Source: Ancylobacter sp. Lp-2 (GTDB lineage: Bacteria; Pseudomonadota; Alphaproteobacteria; Rhizobiales; Xanthobacteraceae). From it: a stretch of DNA of 64,000 nt. Shown in pieces: positions 26,571 through 36,372 of the stretch. The notes below the pieces were generated by a model. It was not told the DNA's origin. It was given only the letters and a program-made list of their open reading frames with translations, and did not search any database. The stretch lies in assembly GCF_020523795.1 (NCBI RefSeq), contig NZ_JAJALI010000004.1, positions 1 through 64,000 on the forward strand. Reading direction: 5' to 3'. Each line of letters begins with the position of its first letter. Position 1 is the stretch's first letter. A program made the translations under genes and the position numbers.

Positions 26571-27263
26571 TTAGTCTTCCAGCAGCTTGGCCCGGAACAG
26601 CAACCCGGCCAGCAGGGCGCCGATCGGCGGGATCACGATGAACAGCCAGAGCTGCTCGATCGCCTTGCCGCCGACGAACAGCGCCGGACCGATGCTGCGC
26701 GCCGGATTGACCGACACACCCGTCACCGGGATGAACACGATGTGGATCATCACCAGCGTCAGGCCGATGGCGAGGCCGGCCACCGGCGTGACGCCGCCCT
26801 TGCTGGTCGAACCGAGGATCACCACAAGGAAGACGAAGGTGCCGATCAGTTCGGCAAGGATGGCCGAGCCCGTCCCATAGCCGCCGCCATAGCCCTCGCC
26901 CCAGCCATTCTGGCCAAGCCCGGAGGTCGCGAGATCATAGCCGCCGATCTTGCCGGACACGATGAGATAGAGCAGTGCGGCACCGGCGATACCACCCAGC
27001 ACCTGGGAGACGACATAGCCGACGAGATCGCCGGTCGACAGGCGGCCGGCCGCCCACACGCCGACGCTCACCGCGGGATTGATGTGGCAGCCGGAGATCG
27101 GGCCGATGCCATAGGCCATCGTCGCCACCGACAGGCCGAACGCCAAAGCCACCGCAAGGAACCACACAGGTGAAATTGCAGCGAAACCGGTGACCGCGAC
27201 AGATCCACAACCGAAAAGTACAAGCACGGCCGTGCCGATAAATTCAGCAAGATACTTTTTCAT
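26571..27263 (-). CDS. aqpZ: Aquaporin Z
   Basis: A 230-residue water channel with six membrane helices. Both NPA half-helix motifs are complete: CHINPAVSVGVWA near residue 64 and VSVNPARSIGPALFV near residue 186. The selectivity-filter arginine directly follows the second NPA, as in water-selective aquaporins rather than glycerol channels. It is divergent from the DinB gene. Confidence 0.95.
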   Translation of the reverse strand: MKKYLAEFIGTAVLVLFGCGSVAVTGFAAISPVWFLAVALAFGLSVATMAYGIGPISGCHINPAVSVGVWAAGRLSTGDLVGYVVSQVLGGIAGAALLYLIVSGKIGGYDLATSGLGQNGWGEGYGGGYGTGSAILAELIGTFVFLVVILGSTSKGGVTPVAGLAIGLTLVMIHIVFIPVTGVSVNPARSIGPALFVGGKAIEQLWLFIVIPPIGALLAGLLFRAKLLED

Positions 27264-27409
27264 GGTCAGTGCCCCAGGTCGAACGGTATTTTAAAACCGC
27301 ACGACTCCCAACAATGCCCCCATATGAAGCACATTCCTTGTGGCGCTCGTCGTCAAGTCCAATAATCCCCCGCCAGCCGTCACAAGTCTTGCGTGCAGAG
27401 GTGAAGTCG

Positions 27410-27928
27410 ATGACAGCAACACGCTACCTCACCCTATCCCGCTACAACGCCTGGGCGAACCGACGGATCTATCGGGCGGCCGCACAGCTATCGCCACTGC
27501 AATTTCGAGAGGATCGCGGCACCTTCTTTCGCTCCGTCCACGGCACGCTCAACCATCTGCTGGTCACGGACCGCATATGGATGAAGCGCTTTACCGGCAT
27601 GGGCGAGATTGCAGCGCACCTCGACGCCATCCTGTTCGAGGATCTGGACGCTCTCGAGCGCGCCCGCCTCGATGAAGACGCCCGCATCATCACCTTCGCC
27701 ACCGCGCTTGACGAGCCGGCGCTGGCCGCCGACATCCGCTACGCCAACAGTTCCGGCGCCAGCTTCACCCAGCCGCTCGACACCGCGCTGGACCATTTCT
27801 TCAATCACCAGACCCATCATCGCGGACAGACTCATGCGCTGCTGAGCCACTTCCTCGGCAATGTCGGGGCTCCCTCGCTGGATCTCGTCGCCTTCCAGCG
27901 CGAGAGCGGACTGGCCACGCCCCTCTGA
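27410..27928 (+). CDS. DinB family protein (putative metal-dependent thiol-related enzyme fold)
   Basis: A 172-residue four-helix-bundle protein with the DinB/YfiT histidine pattern: a His in RSVHGTLNHLL and the late HHRGQTHALL (His-x3-His). These bind the metal in the family. The N-terminus LSRYNAWANRRIYRA is also typical. Roles in the family range from damage-induced proteins to thiol-S-transferases; the role here is unknown. The ATG at 27410 has AGAGGTG upstream and removes a low-complexity extension present in the longer frame from 27269. Confidence 0.88.
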   Translation: MTATRYLTLSRYNAWANRRIYRAAAQLSPLQFREDRGTFFRSVHGTLNHLLVTDRIWMKRFTGMGEIAAHLDAILFEDLDALERARLDEDARIITFATALDEPALAADIRYANSSGASFTQPLDTALDHFFNHQTHHRGQTHALLSHFLGNVGAPSLDLVAFQRESGLATPL

Positions 27929-28003
27929 CCTCGCCCGAATGACACAGCCTCCAGTGCGACGCCGCCTCTTGCCCCGGCTCGCGTGGCAAGGCAAAAGGCG
28001 CGG

Positions 28004-29878
28004 GTGATCACCCTCGACGACATATCGCTGCGCCTCGCGGGGCGCCTGCTCATCGACCACGCCTCCGTCGCCATACCGGAAGGCGCGCGGGTGGGGCTTG
28101 TCGGCCGCAACGGTGCCGGCAAGACCACGCTGTTCCGCGCCATCACCGGCGAGCTGTCGCTGGAGAGCGGACAGATCCGCATCCCTAACGGCGCCCGCAT
28201 CGGTCAGGTCGCCCAGGAGGCGCCGGCCGGCCCGGACAAGCTCATCGACGTGGTGCTCGCGGCGGACACCGAACGCGCGCGGCTGATGGCCGAGAGCGCG
28301 ACCACGACCGATCCGAGCCGGATCGCCGAGATCGAGACCCGTCTGGTCGACATCGACGCCCATGCGGCGCCGGCCCGCGCCGCCCGCATCCTCGCCGGCC
28401 TCGGCTTCGACGATGCCGCGCAGCAGCGCCCCTGTTCGGAGTTCTCCGGCGGCTGGCGCATGCGCGTCGCCCTTGCCGCGATCCTGTTCGCCGAACCGGA
28501 CCTGCTGCTGCTCGACGAGCCGACCAACTATCTCGATCTCGAAGGCACGCTTTGGCTACAGGATTACCTGGCCCACTATCCGCGCACCGTACTAATCGTC
28601 AGCCACGACCGCGAACTGCTGAACGAATCCGTCTCCTTCATCCTGCATCTCGACCAGGGCAAGCTGCAGCTCTGGCGCGGCGGCTATGATTCCTTTGAGC
28701 GCCAGCGCGCCGAGAAGCTGCTGCAGAACCAGAAGCTGCGCGCCAAGCAGGAAGCCAAGCGCCGGCACATGGAGGCGTTCGTCGAGCGTTTTCGCGCCAA
28801 GGCGACCAAGGCCCGGCAGGCCCAGTCGCGGCTGAAGGCGCTGGCACGCATGGAGCCGCTAGCCGAGGAGGCCGGCGAGGCCGCGGCGGCGATCGCGATC
28901 CGTCACCCCGAGCGCATTCCCTCGCCGCCCATCCTGACGCTGGACGGTGTGTCGGTCGGCTATGAGCCCGGCAAGCCGATCTTGCGCAACCTCACCTTGC
29001 GCATCGACCATGACGACCGCATCGCCCTGCTGGGTCCGAACGGCAACGGCAAGTCGACCTTCGCCAAACTGATTTCCGGCCGGCTCGAGCCGCTGTCCGG
29101 TCGGATGGTCCGGGCGGCCGGCCTCGACATCGCCTATCTGGCGCAGCATCAGCTCGACGAGTTGGTGGCGGATGAAAGCGCTTATCATCACGTCCGCCGG
29201 CTGATGCCCGACGCCCCGGAAGCGAAGGTGCGCTCGCGAGCGGCCGAGCTGGGGTTCTCCGGCGGCGCCGCCAACACGCCGGTGTCGTCACTGTCGGGCG
29301 GCGAGAAGGCGCGGCTGCTGCTCGGGCTCGCCGCGTTCCACGGACCGCATTTGCTGATTCTCGACGAGCCGACCAATCACCTCGACATCGCCGCGCGTCA
29401 GGCACTGGTCGAGGCGATCAACGACTATCCCGGCGCGGTGATTCTGGTCAGCCACGACCGCTCGCTGCTCGACGCCTGTGCGGAACAGCTCTGGCTGGTC
29501 GCCGACCGCACCGTCGCCCCCTATGACGGCGATCTCGACGAATACCGCAAGCTGGTGCTGCGTCGCTCAGACCGCAAGGACGACCGCGCCGCCCCCAAAG
29601 CCGACACCGCCAGGCAGATCGCAGCACGCCGGCGGGCGGAGGCCGCGCCTTTGCGCAAGAAGCTGAAAGACGTCGAGACACGGATGACACGGCTGGAGCG
29701 GCAGATCGCCGAGCTCGACGGCCAGCTGGCAGACGCGTCCCTCTATGCCAAGGATCCGCAAAAGGCCGCCGATCTGGCCCGCCAGCGGAGCGAGCAGAGC
29801 GGCAAGCTCGGGCTCGAGGAAGAGAGCTGGATCACGCTCTCTTCGGAAATCGACGCGCTGGAAGCCGCCGAGAGCTGA
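28004..29878 (+). CDS. ABC-F family ATPase (Uup/YheS-like)
   Basis: A soluble protein of about 624 residues with two ABC domains and no membrane part. Domain 1 has Walker A LVGRNGAGKTT and signature FSGGWRMR with LLLLDEPTNYLDLE. Domain 2 has Walker A LLGPNGNGKST and signature LSGGEKAR with LILDEPTNHLDIA. A charged linker (about residues 235-290) and a C-terminal coiled coil (LRKKLKDVETRMTRLERQI) follow the YheS/Uup plan. ABC-F proteins act on the ribosome, in stalling relief or quality control. I take GTG 28004 as start because it opens directly on VITLDDISLRLAGR; GTG 27983 would add seven residues. Confidence 0.92.
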   Translation: MITLDDISLRLAGRLLIDHASVAIPEGARVGLVGRNGAGKTTLFRAITGELSLESGQIRIPNGARIGQVAQEAPAGPDKLIDVVLAADTERARLMAESATTTDPSRIAEIETRLVDIDAHAAPARAARILAGLGFDDAAQQRPCSEFSGGWRMRVALAAILFAEPDLLLLDEPTNYLDLEGTLWLQDYLAHYPRTVLIVSHDRELLNESVSFILHLDQGKLQLWRGGYDSFERQRAEKLLQNQKLRAKQEAKRRHMEAFVERFRAKATKARQAQSRLKALARMEPLAEEAGEAAAAIAIRHPERIPSPPILTLDGVSVGYEPGKPILRNLTLRIDHDDRIALLGPNGNGKSTFAKLISGRLEPLSGRMVRAAGLDIAYLAQHQLDELVADESAYHHVRRLMPDAPEAKVRSRAAELGFSGGAANTPVSSLSGGEKARLLLGLAAFHGPHLLILDEPTNHLDIAARQALVEAINDYPGAVILVSHDRSLLDACAEQLWLVADRTVAPYDGDLDEYRKLVLRRSDRKDDRAAPKADTARQIAARRRAEAAPLRKKLKDVETRMTRLERQIAELDGQLADASLYAKDPQKAADLARQRSEQSGKLGLEEESWITLSSEIDALEAAES

Positions 29879-30238
29879 ATCCTTCGATACGCCGCCGCCG
29901 GCGAACGGGTTTCGCCGCTTCGCCCTTCCCGCTGAATCCGCCGGCTCGCAGTTCGAAACGTGCGGGGCATAGACGCACGCCCTCTACGGTCGAGCGAATG
30001 CCGAACGGCAAGCGTTCCGCCCCAAGGCGGCTTAGCGAAATAGATCGCACCTGAAGGACAGTAACGCGGCCGGAAGGCAAGCGTGGCGCCACGCCATCGC
30101 CCGGACGAACCGCAGGAGTGACGCAGGTCCCGGCCGAAACCGGCAGCTCCTTCGCGCAACCGCCACCCATTGCGTGCAGCGGGGGGATGGAGAATGTCCA
30201 ATGAGACCTGTTGGATCAGCCCTCGTCGATGGATGGGC
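29879..30238. other. Gene-free stretch before the porin terminator
   Basis: About 360 bp between the convergent ABC-F and porin genes. I see no gene, tRNA or mobile element. Confidence 0.5.
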
Positions 30239-30272
30239 CAAAAAAGAAACCCCGGCGCAAGGCCGGGGTTTC
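30239..30272 (-). terminator. Rho-independent terminator of the porin gene
   Basis: On the minus strand GAAACCCCGGC, a five-base loop and GCCGGGGTTTC make an 11-pair stem followed by TTTTTT. It begins about 23 bases after the porin stop, the spacing expected for a highly expressed gene. Confidence 0.93.
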
Positions 30273-30294
30273 CAAAACTTCAGATCCGAAAGGA

Positions 30295-31536
30295 TCAGAA
30301 GGAGCGACGGACCGACAGGATGACCTGCTGGGCGTCCGAGCTGTCGATGTAGGAACCGTAGGGGTTCAGCACCGGGTTGTCGTAGCTGGTCTGGGCGTAG
30401 GTGTACTGCGCAACGAAGACCAGGTTCTTGACCGGAGCCCAGTTCAGGCTGCCGCCGAGGCTCCACAGGCTGAAGTCGGAGAAGAACGGATCGGCGCCCG
30501 ACGGGACGCTGTTCTCGCCGTAGTTGCCATACAGCACGCCGAAGACCTGGGGCGTGAAGTAGTGGGTGAGTTCGGCGGCGACCGTCCAGGCATCACCCGA
30601 CTGCAGGGTGTTGGTGGCGGCGTTGTAGTACAGGTCCTGAGCCAGCTGGTCAGAGATGGTCGAGTAACCACCGTTGATGCCGGTGTAACCAACCGCGCCG
30701 CTGCCGTAGTTGAATTCGACGTACAGAGTGTCACCGTCGCCGAGGGTCGGCAGGTTGAACTTCACGCCGGCCAGAACGGCCCAACCCACGGAGTCATCGG
30801 TGCTGATGCCGAAGGGGTCATAGTAGGAGTCGTCCAGCTGACGGATCGCGCCGGCAACCTGGAAGCCGCCCCACTCGCCTTCGTAGTTGATGTTACCGAT
30901 CAGCGCCGGGATGTCGGGCTGAGTGGTGACGCCGAGGCTGTCGCCGTTCGAACGCGAGGAGTCGTCTTCGATCGAGATCGTGGCCGTGAAGCCGCCGCCG
31001 AAGTCAGCGGTGTAGGCAGCCGCGGTCACGTTGCTGTCGGCCGAGATCGCCGGGGAGTCGAAGCCCCAGATGTTGTTGTCGGCGTAGTAGTCGAAGAACG
31101 ACTGAACCTTACCGAAGGTGAAACCAGCGAACTGGATGTAGCCCTTGTCGAGGTTCAGAGCGGTCGAGTCGCCACCGTCGCCGTAGACGTTGCCGAGACC
31201 GTCGCCGTAGGTGGCGCGCAGGTCGATGAACGAACGCAGGGTGCCGTACTCGGTCTGCGTGCGGGCATCCAGACGGAGCGAAGCGCGCGAGCGGAAGTAC
31301 GAGGACTGGAAGTCCGCGTTGTTCAGGTAGTCGTAGTCCTGGTAGTAATAGTCGGCCTGCACGAAGCCGCCGACCTTCAGGCAGGTATCGGTGCCCGGAA
31401 TGTAGTAGAAGCCCGCGCCGTAGGTCGAGCAGATCTTCACATATTCCGCAGCCTTCGCCTTCACAGGCAGATCGGCCGCCGCAGCAGTCCCGACCATCGC
31501 GAGCCCAGCCACCGAGCCGAGCAGGATATTCTTCAT
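30295..31536 (-). CDS. Outer-membrane porin, Porin_2 (Omp2b/RopA) family
   Basis: A 413-residue beta-barrel porin. The signal peptide (residues 1-20, ending MVGTAAAADL) is followed by AAEYVKICSTYGAGFYYIPG with the paired cysteines and TDTCLKVGGFVQADY, diagnostic of rhizobial Porin_2 proteins. Alternating strands continue to a C-terminal phenylalanine (ILSVRRSF), the outer-membrane sorting end. It should form trimeric general-diffusion pores. Codon use is more even and tyrosine/asparagine rich compared with neighbours, as expected for an abundant barrel. The ATG at 31536 starts the signal peptide. A terminator follows, and a CtrA-type box lies far upstream. Confidence 0.95.
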   Translation of the reverse strand: MKNILLGSVAGLAMVGTAAAADLPVKAKAAEYVKICSTYGAGFYYIPGTDTCLKVGGFVQADYYYQDYDYLNNADFQSSYFRSRASLRLDARTQTEYGTLRSFIDLRATYGDGLGNVYGDGGDSTALNLDKGYIQFAGFTFGKVQSFFDYYADNNIWGFDSPAISADSNVTAAAYTADFGGGFTATISIEDDSSRSNGDSLGVTTQPDIPALIGNINYEGEWGGFQVAGAIRQLDDSYYDPFGISTDDSVGWAVLAGVKFNLPTLGDGDTLYVEFNYGSGAVGYTGINGGYSTISDQLAQDLYYNAATNTLQSGDAWTVAAELTHYFTPQVFGVLYGNYGENSVPSGADPFFSDFSLWSLGGSLNWAPVKNLVFVAQYTYAQTSYDNPVLNPYGSYIDSSDAQQVILSVRRSF

Positions 31537-31898
31537 GACCGTCTTCACTTCATTCTCCCCCAAATTGGACAATGTTGGGTTTTCGATTGTCAGGACCCAC
31601 CGCACGTGAAGCACGGCATCCGCTGAGGATATTGTTTGAATCGGTTTCGGGGCGCAAAGCCAAAGTGCCGGAATTGGGCGAGGACGCGGCATTCCGCGGG
31701 CAGGTGTTGCGCACTAGACACAATTTCGAGAGGGCAGCCGGGTAGGAAACGCCCCGGAACGCCGGAACGGAAAGCTTTTTGAAATCAATGGGTAAGCTTA
31801 ACCGTTTCTTAACGCGCCGCTAAGGTCATCCACAGGCGCCCGGGAGCGGCGGTCCAACCCGCGCCGCATTGGCCCGCGGACGGCTCAGCATTCCTGCC
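31537..31898. other. Upstream region of the porin gene
   Basis: About 360 bp without a gene. It is locally AT-richer than its surroundings near 31770-31815 and should hold the porin promoter and a long 5' leader. A CtrA-type box lies at 31798-31812. I could not single out -35 and -10 hexamers. Confidence 0.5.
31798..31812. promoter_or_regulatory. CtrA-type box TTAA-N7-TTAA upstream of the porin gene
   Basis: TTAA at 31798-31801, CCGTTTC, and TTAA at 31809-31812 fit the CtrA pattern exactly. The site is about 260 bp before the porin ATG and 86 bp past the holC stop, so the porin gene is the only likely target. Confidence 0.55.
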
Positions 31899-32345
31899 TT
31901 ACTTGCGCGTCCAGCGCCCCTGGGCATCCTGCTGCCAGTAGGCGACCTCATGGCCGGCCGCGCGCGCGGCCTTCCAGCTATGCCGTGCCCGCTCGATATG
32001 GGCGGGCTCGCGGTCGTCGAACATGTGAATCACGCGCAGATAGGGAGAAGCGTCGTCGAGCTCCGCCGCCTCGACGAGAAAGCGGACCTGCGCGCCGTTC
32101 GGATTGCTCTCGCCGTCCGTCAGCAGAATCGGCTGGCGATGCGGTTCCGGCTGTCGGTCCGTGCCGTGCGGGAGGAAGGACGCATCGTCATAGGTCCACA
32201 GGTGCTGGTCGAGTGCATCGACCCGCTCGGGCGAGGCGGCCTGCACCACGCAGCGCCAGCCTCGCTCCAGGCATTTGAGCAGCAGTTGCGGCAGGGCGGC
32301 CTCGAGCGGCCGCTCCTTGAGGTGATAGAAGAAGACCTCCGCCAC
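31899..32345 (-). CDS. holC: DNA polymerase III chi subunit
   Basis: A 148-residue HolC protein, the clamp-loader-associated subunit that ties the replisome to SSB. The start VAEVFFYHLKERPLEAALPQ and the KCLERGWRCVVQAAS, ALDQHLWTYDDASFLPHG and PILLTDGESNPNGAQVRFLV blocks match the alphaproteobacterial family. The start is a GTG at 32345, 14 bp after the pepA stop, so the gene is read from pepA mRNA. A longer frame from 32621 would overlap pepA and is rejected. Confidence 0.9.
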   Translation of the reverse strand: MAEVFFYHLKERPLEAALPQLLLKCLERGWRCVVQAASPERVDALDQHLWTYDDASFLPHGTDRQPEPHRQPILLTDGESNPNGAQVRFLVEAAELDDASPYLRVIHMFDDREPAHIERARHSWKAARAAGHEVAYWQQDAQGRWTRK

Positions 32346-32359
32346 GACCGCGCCCCGCC

Positions 32360-33868
32360 TCAGTCCTCGTACTGGCGCGCCACCAGATGGTCGAGCAACC
32401 GCACGCCCCAACCCGCGCCCCAGCTGCGGTTGATCTCGCTCGCGGGCGACGACATGCCGGTGCCGGCGATGTCGAGATGCGCCCACGGCACCGAACCGAC
32501 AAAGCGCTGGAGGAACTGAGCGGCAGTGATCGAGCCGCCGAATCGCCCGCCCGTGTTCTTCATGTCCGCGAACTTCGAATCGATCAGCTTGTCGTATTCG
32601 GGAGAAAGCGGCATGCGCCACACCTTCTCGCCAGTATCGAGCCCGGCCTCGTGCAGGCTGGCGGCCAGCGCGTCGTCATTGGAGAACAGCCCGGCATTCT
32701 CGGTGCCGAGCGCGACCATGATGGCGCCGGTGAGCGTGGCGAGGTCCACCATGAAGCGCGGCTTGAAGCGCTCCTTCGTGTACCAAAGCACGTCGCCCAG
32801 CACGAGGCGCCCCTCGGCGTCGGTGTTGATGATCTCGATCGTCTGGCCGGACATGGAGGTGACGATGTCGCCCGGCCGCTGCGCCTTGCCGTCCGGCATG
32901 TTCTCGACGAGCCCGATGACGCCGACGGCGTTCACCTTGGCCTTGCGGCGCGCCAGGGCATGCATCAGGCCGACCACGCAGGCGGCGCCAGCCATGTCGC
33001 CCTTCATGTCTTCCATGCCGGCCGCCGGCTTGATGGAAATGCCGCCGGTGTCGAACACCACGCCCTTGCCGATGAAGGCGACCGGCGCGGAATCGCTCTT
33101 GGCGCCGCTCCAGCGCATCACCACGACCTGACTTTCCTCGCTGGACCCCTGCCCGACACCGAGCAGCGCACCCATGCCGAGCTTCTTCAGGTCCTTCTCC
33201 CCCATCACCTCGACATCCACGCCGACCTTGGCGAGATCCCCGGCGCGGCGGGCGAATTCATTGGGGGTGAGAACGTTGGCCGGCTCGTTGACGAGATCAC
33301 GGGCGATCACCACGCCCTCGCCGATTCCCTCGCGCTTGCGCCACGCCCGCTTGGCTGCCGCCTCATCCTTTACATAAAGGGTGACGCGCAGCTTGGTCGC
33401 CGAATCCTCGGACTTCTTCTTCGTCTTGTAGCGATCGAAGGAATAGGCCCGCAGCCTCAGCCCGAGCGCCACTTCGGCCGCCGCCTGGGCCCCGGCTTCC
33501 GCACCCGGCAGATCGACGAGAATGCCGACCTCGCCCGCCGTGTCCGGCAGCTTGCCCATGATCGTGCCGCCCAGCGTCAGCCAGTCGAGCGGCCGGAGCT
33601 CGGGCGCCTTGCCGACACCGACGACGAGAAGACGCGGCACGGCGAGCCCGGCCGGCGCGAGAAGGTCGAGGATGGCTCCGCTCTTGCCGTCGAAGCGGTC
33701 CGTACTGCCGGCGCGTTCGACGAGATCGCCAGCCGGAGCGACCAGCGCCTCGGTCGCAGCGGACAGACTCGCTCGCCCACCAGCCGCACCCGAAGCGGCC
33801 AGCAGCACGCTGAAGCCTTCGAGAGTCGCAGGAAACGGAGCAAAGCTGATCTTCACGCTGTCGGCCAT
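32360..33868 (-). CDS. pepA: Leucyl aminopeptidase (M17)
   Basis: A 502-residue cytosolic M17 aminopeptidase with two metal ions. The catalytic half has [15 protein letters not shown], the MAGAACVVG segment and the signature [12 protein letters not shown] (about residues 348-359) with metal-binding Asp and Glu. The N-terminal domain is the usual variable one. It removes N-terminal residues from peptides; PepA homologues can also bind DNA. It is followed by holC, a pairing typical of Alphaproteobacteria and Gammaproteobacteria, and is divergent from lptF with 223 bp between. Confidence 0.96.
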   Translation of the reverse strand: MADSVKISFAPFPATLEGFSVLLAASGAAGGRASLSAATEALVAPAGDLVERAGSTDRFDGKSGAILDLLAPAGLAVPRLLVVGVGKAPELRPLDWLTLGGTIMGKLPDTAGEVGILVDLPGAEAGAQAAAEVALGLRLRAYSFDRYKTKKKSEDSATKLRVTLYVKDEAAAKRAWRKREGIGEGVVIARDLVNEPANVLTPNEFARRAGDLAKVGVDVEVMGEKDLKKLGMGALLGVGQGSSEESQVVVMRWSGAKSDSAPVAFIGKGVVFDTGGISIKPAAGMEDMKGDMAGAACVVGLMHALARRKAKVNAVGVIGLVENMPDGKAQRPGDIVTSMSGQTIEIINTDAEGRLVLGDVLWYTKERFKPRFMVDLATLTGAIMVALGTENAGLFSNDDALAASLHEAGLDTGEKVWRMPLSPEYDKLIDSKFADMKNTGGRFGGSITAAQFLQRFVGSVPWAHLDIAGTGMSSPASEINRSWGAGWGVRLLDHLVARQYED

Positions 33869-34091
33869 AATCGGGCACCTTTGTACTGGCAGGTTCGAGC
33901 CATCGGGTCTGTTTAGACCATTCGCGACGCCACGACGAGGGGCGCCGTCGAACCGGAGTTAACAGCCTCCGGCGTGTCGGCATTTGCACCGGGCGGCGAG
34001 CCCGCTTATTCATCGTGGCGAAAGAGGTCGCGCCCCGGAGCGCGATGGTCGCAGGGGGCGTTTCGGAAGGCATGATGAGGAACGCCCGTTG

Positions 34092-35249
34092 ATGACCCGC
34101 CTTGACCGCTACGTGTTCCGCTCGGCGGGCATAGCGTTCGCCGGCACGCTTGCCGTGCTGGCCGGCATGATCTGGGTGACCCAGGCGCTGCGCCAGCTCG
34201 ACATCATGACCACGCAGGGCCAGACCATCCTGGCCTTCGTCTTCATCACCAGCCTCGCTTTGCCGGCACTGGTGCTGGCGCTGGCGCCCGCCGCGCTGTT
34301 CCTCGCGGTCGCCCACACCCTGTTCCGCATGAACAGCGATTCGGAGATCGTCGTCTCCAGCGCGGCCGGCATCTCGACCATCCGCTTCCTCCGGCCGCTG
34401 ATCATCCTCGCCGTCCTCGTCGCCGCGCTGTGCACCGCCCTTTCCATGGAGCTGGTGCCGGCGGCGCTGCGGCAGTTTCGTTATGAGATCACGCGCGTGC
34501 GCGCGGACGTGGTCGCCTTCATCGCGCAGCCCGGCCGCTTCACCACCCTGGCGCCAGGCATGGTGTTCAACGTGCGCGAGCGCAACGCGACCGGCGTGCT
34601 GGGCGGCATCTTCATCAACGACGCGCGCAATCCAGAGGAGATCAGCACCTATCTCGCCGACCGCGGACAGATCGTGGATACCGAGAAGGGCACCTTCCTC
34701 ATCCTCGAGGAGGGCGCGATCCACCGCCGCACCCCCGGCAAGCCGGACAGCAACGTCGTCGAATTCCAGCGCTATGCCTTCGACCTGTCGCCGTTCACCG
34801 CCGGCAGCGACAGCCCGGTCTACCGCGCGCCGGAGCGCAGCTTCCGCGAATTGCTGAACCCGCCCGCCGACGATCCTGCTTATAAGAGCGATCCCGGCCG
34901 GTTCACCGAAGAGATCCACCGCCGGCTGTCGCTGCCGCTCTATGTCCTGGCCTTCTTCGGTATCGCAGTCGCCGCGCTCGCCGAACCGCGCACCACCCGC
35001 GAAGGGCGTGGGCTCGCTTTGGCCGCCACCGCCCCCTTCGTCATCGCGCTGCAGGTGATCAGCTTCGGCCTCATCCAGCAGGTACGCAACAATCCGGCGT
35101 TGGTGCCGTTCGTCTATCTGGTGCCGCTCATCGTCATCGCCGGTTCGGCCCTGCTGCTCAGCGGCCGGTTCAAGCCGCGCATGCCGGAGGCGATTCGGCG
35201 CCGGCTCGATGCCCTCGCCCAGCGCGTCGTGCGCGAGACGGTGAACTGA
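34092..35249 (+). CDS. lptF: LPS export ABC transporter permease LptF
   Basis: A 385-residue YjgP/YjgQ-family permease. It has two groups of three helices at the ends (FRSAGIAFAGTLAVLAGMIW first, ALQVISFGLIQQVRNNP late) flanking a large periplasmic jellyroll domain (about residues 135-265). With LptG and the ATPase LptB it extracts LPS from the inner membrane and passes it to LptC. The ATG at 34092 begins TRLDRYVFRSAGIAF as in other LptF proteins. It heads the run lptF-lptG-lptD-surA-pdxA-rsmA on this strand. Confidence 0.95.
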   Translation: MTRLDRYVFRSAGIAFAGTLAVLAGMIWVTQALRQLDIMTTQGQTILAFVFITSLALPALVLALAPAALFLAVAHTLFRMNSDSEIVVSSAAGISTIRFLRPLIILAVLVAALCTALSMELVPAALRQFRYEITRVRADVVAFIAQPGRFTTLAPGMVFNVRERNATGVLGGIFINDARNPEEISTYLADRGQIVDTEKGTFLILEEGAIHRRTPGKPDSNVVEFQRYAFDLSPFTAGSDSPVYRAPERSFRELLNPPADDPAYKSDPGRFTEEIHRRLSLPLYVLAFFGIAVAALAEPRTTREGRGLALAATAPFVIALQVISFGLIQQVRNNPALVPFVYLVPLIVIAGSALLLSGRFKPRMPEAIRRRLDALAQRVVRETVN

Positions 35250-35286
35250 ACCGCATGTGTACGATTCGGACGATGGGAGCGCGGCG

Positions 35287-36372
35287 GTGATCGGACGCAC
35301 GCTCGGATTTTATTTCGCTCGCCGCTTCCTGAGCTCGGTGCTCGGCATCTTTTTCGGCTGCGTGTTCCTCATCATGCTCATCGACTTCCTCGAGATGTCG
35401 AGGCGCGTGGGCGAGAGGGACATCGACACGCTGACGATGTTCCTGCTGACCGTCTACCGGGCACCGTTCTTCACCGAGCAGTTGCTGCCCTTCGCGGTGC
35501 TGTTCGGCGCCATCGGCACCTTTCTCACCCTGTCGCGCCGGCTCGAGCTGGTGGTGGCCCGAGCCGCCGGCATCTCGGCCTGGCAGTTCATCGCGCCGGC
35601 GGCGATCTGCGCGCTGATTCTGGGGATCCTCTCGACCACGCTCTACAATCCGATCTCGGCCGACTTCAAGGAACGCGCGAATCGCATCGAGGCGGAGATC
35701 TTCAATCGCCAGACCGGCCTGTTCTCCTCGACCAACAGCGGCTTCTGGATTCGCCAGCAGAGCGTCGACGGGCAGGCCATCATCGAAGCGGCGGCCCAGA
35801 CCGGCGGCGGACGCCAATTGTCCGGCGTTAACGTCTTCTTGTTTGGTTCCGATGGAAAGCTGGTGGAACGGATCGAGGCCCGCAACGCCACCCTCGAAGC
35901 AGGAGCGTGGCGACTCAACCAAGTGCGGGTTCTCACCCCCACGATAGGCATTCAGAACTACGACACCTACATGGTCGCAACCAATCTCACCCCCGATCAG
36001 GTTCAGGAAACCCTGCAGAGCGAGACCGTCTCGTTCTGGGACCTGCCGGCGGCCATCGAGGCGGCGACCCGCGTCGGCTTCGGGGCCGAACGCTATAGAT
36101 TGCAATATCAGAGCCTCTTGGCGCGGCCGGTTCTGCTGCTGGCGATGGTTCTCATCGCCGCCTCGGTCAGCCTGCGGGTGTTCCGCTTCGGTGGCATCGG
36201 GCAGACGATTCTCGGTGGCGTGGCCGCGGGGTTTCTGCTTTATGTAGCGACCAAGCTCGCCGAGGATCTCGGAGAGGTTGGGGTCGTGCATCCCATTATC
36301 GCAGCGTGGTTTCCAGCAGTCGTTGGGGCATTGGTGGGGGTTCTCATCCTGCTTCACCGGGAGGACGGATGA
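35287..36372 (+). CDS. lptG: LPS export ABC transporter permease LptG
   Basis: The second LPS-extracting permease, 361 residues, with the same six-helix plus jellyroll plan. VIGRTLGFYFARRFLSSVLG opens it, LVVARAAGISAWQFIAPAA is in the first membrane group and FRFGGIGQTILGGVAAGFLLY is in the last. I choose GTG 35287, with GGAG seven bases upstream, because it starts right before the first helix; an upstream GTG at 35257 would add ten residues. Its stop overlaps the lptD start (ATGA), so LptG and LptD are probably translationally coupled. Confidence 0.93.
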   Translation: MIGRTLGFYFARRFLSSVLGIFFGCVFLIMLIDFLEMSRRVGERDIDTLTMFLLTVYRAPFFTEQLLPFAVLFGAIGTFLTLSRRLELVVARAAGISAWQFIAPAAICALILGILSTTLYNPISADFKERANRIEAEIFNRQTGLFSSTNSGFWIRQQSVDGQAIIEAAAQTGGGRQLSGVNVFLFGSDGKLVERIEARNATLEAGAWRLNQVRVLTPTIGIQNYDTYMVATNLTPDQVQETLQSETVSFWDLPAAIEAATRVGFGAERYRLQYQSLLARPVLLLAMVLIAASVSLRVFRFGGIGQTILGGVAAGFLLYVATKLAEDLGEVGVVHPIIAAWFPAVVGALVGVLILLHREDG

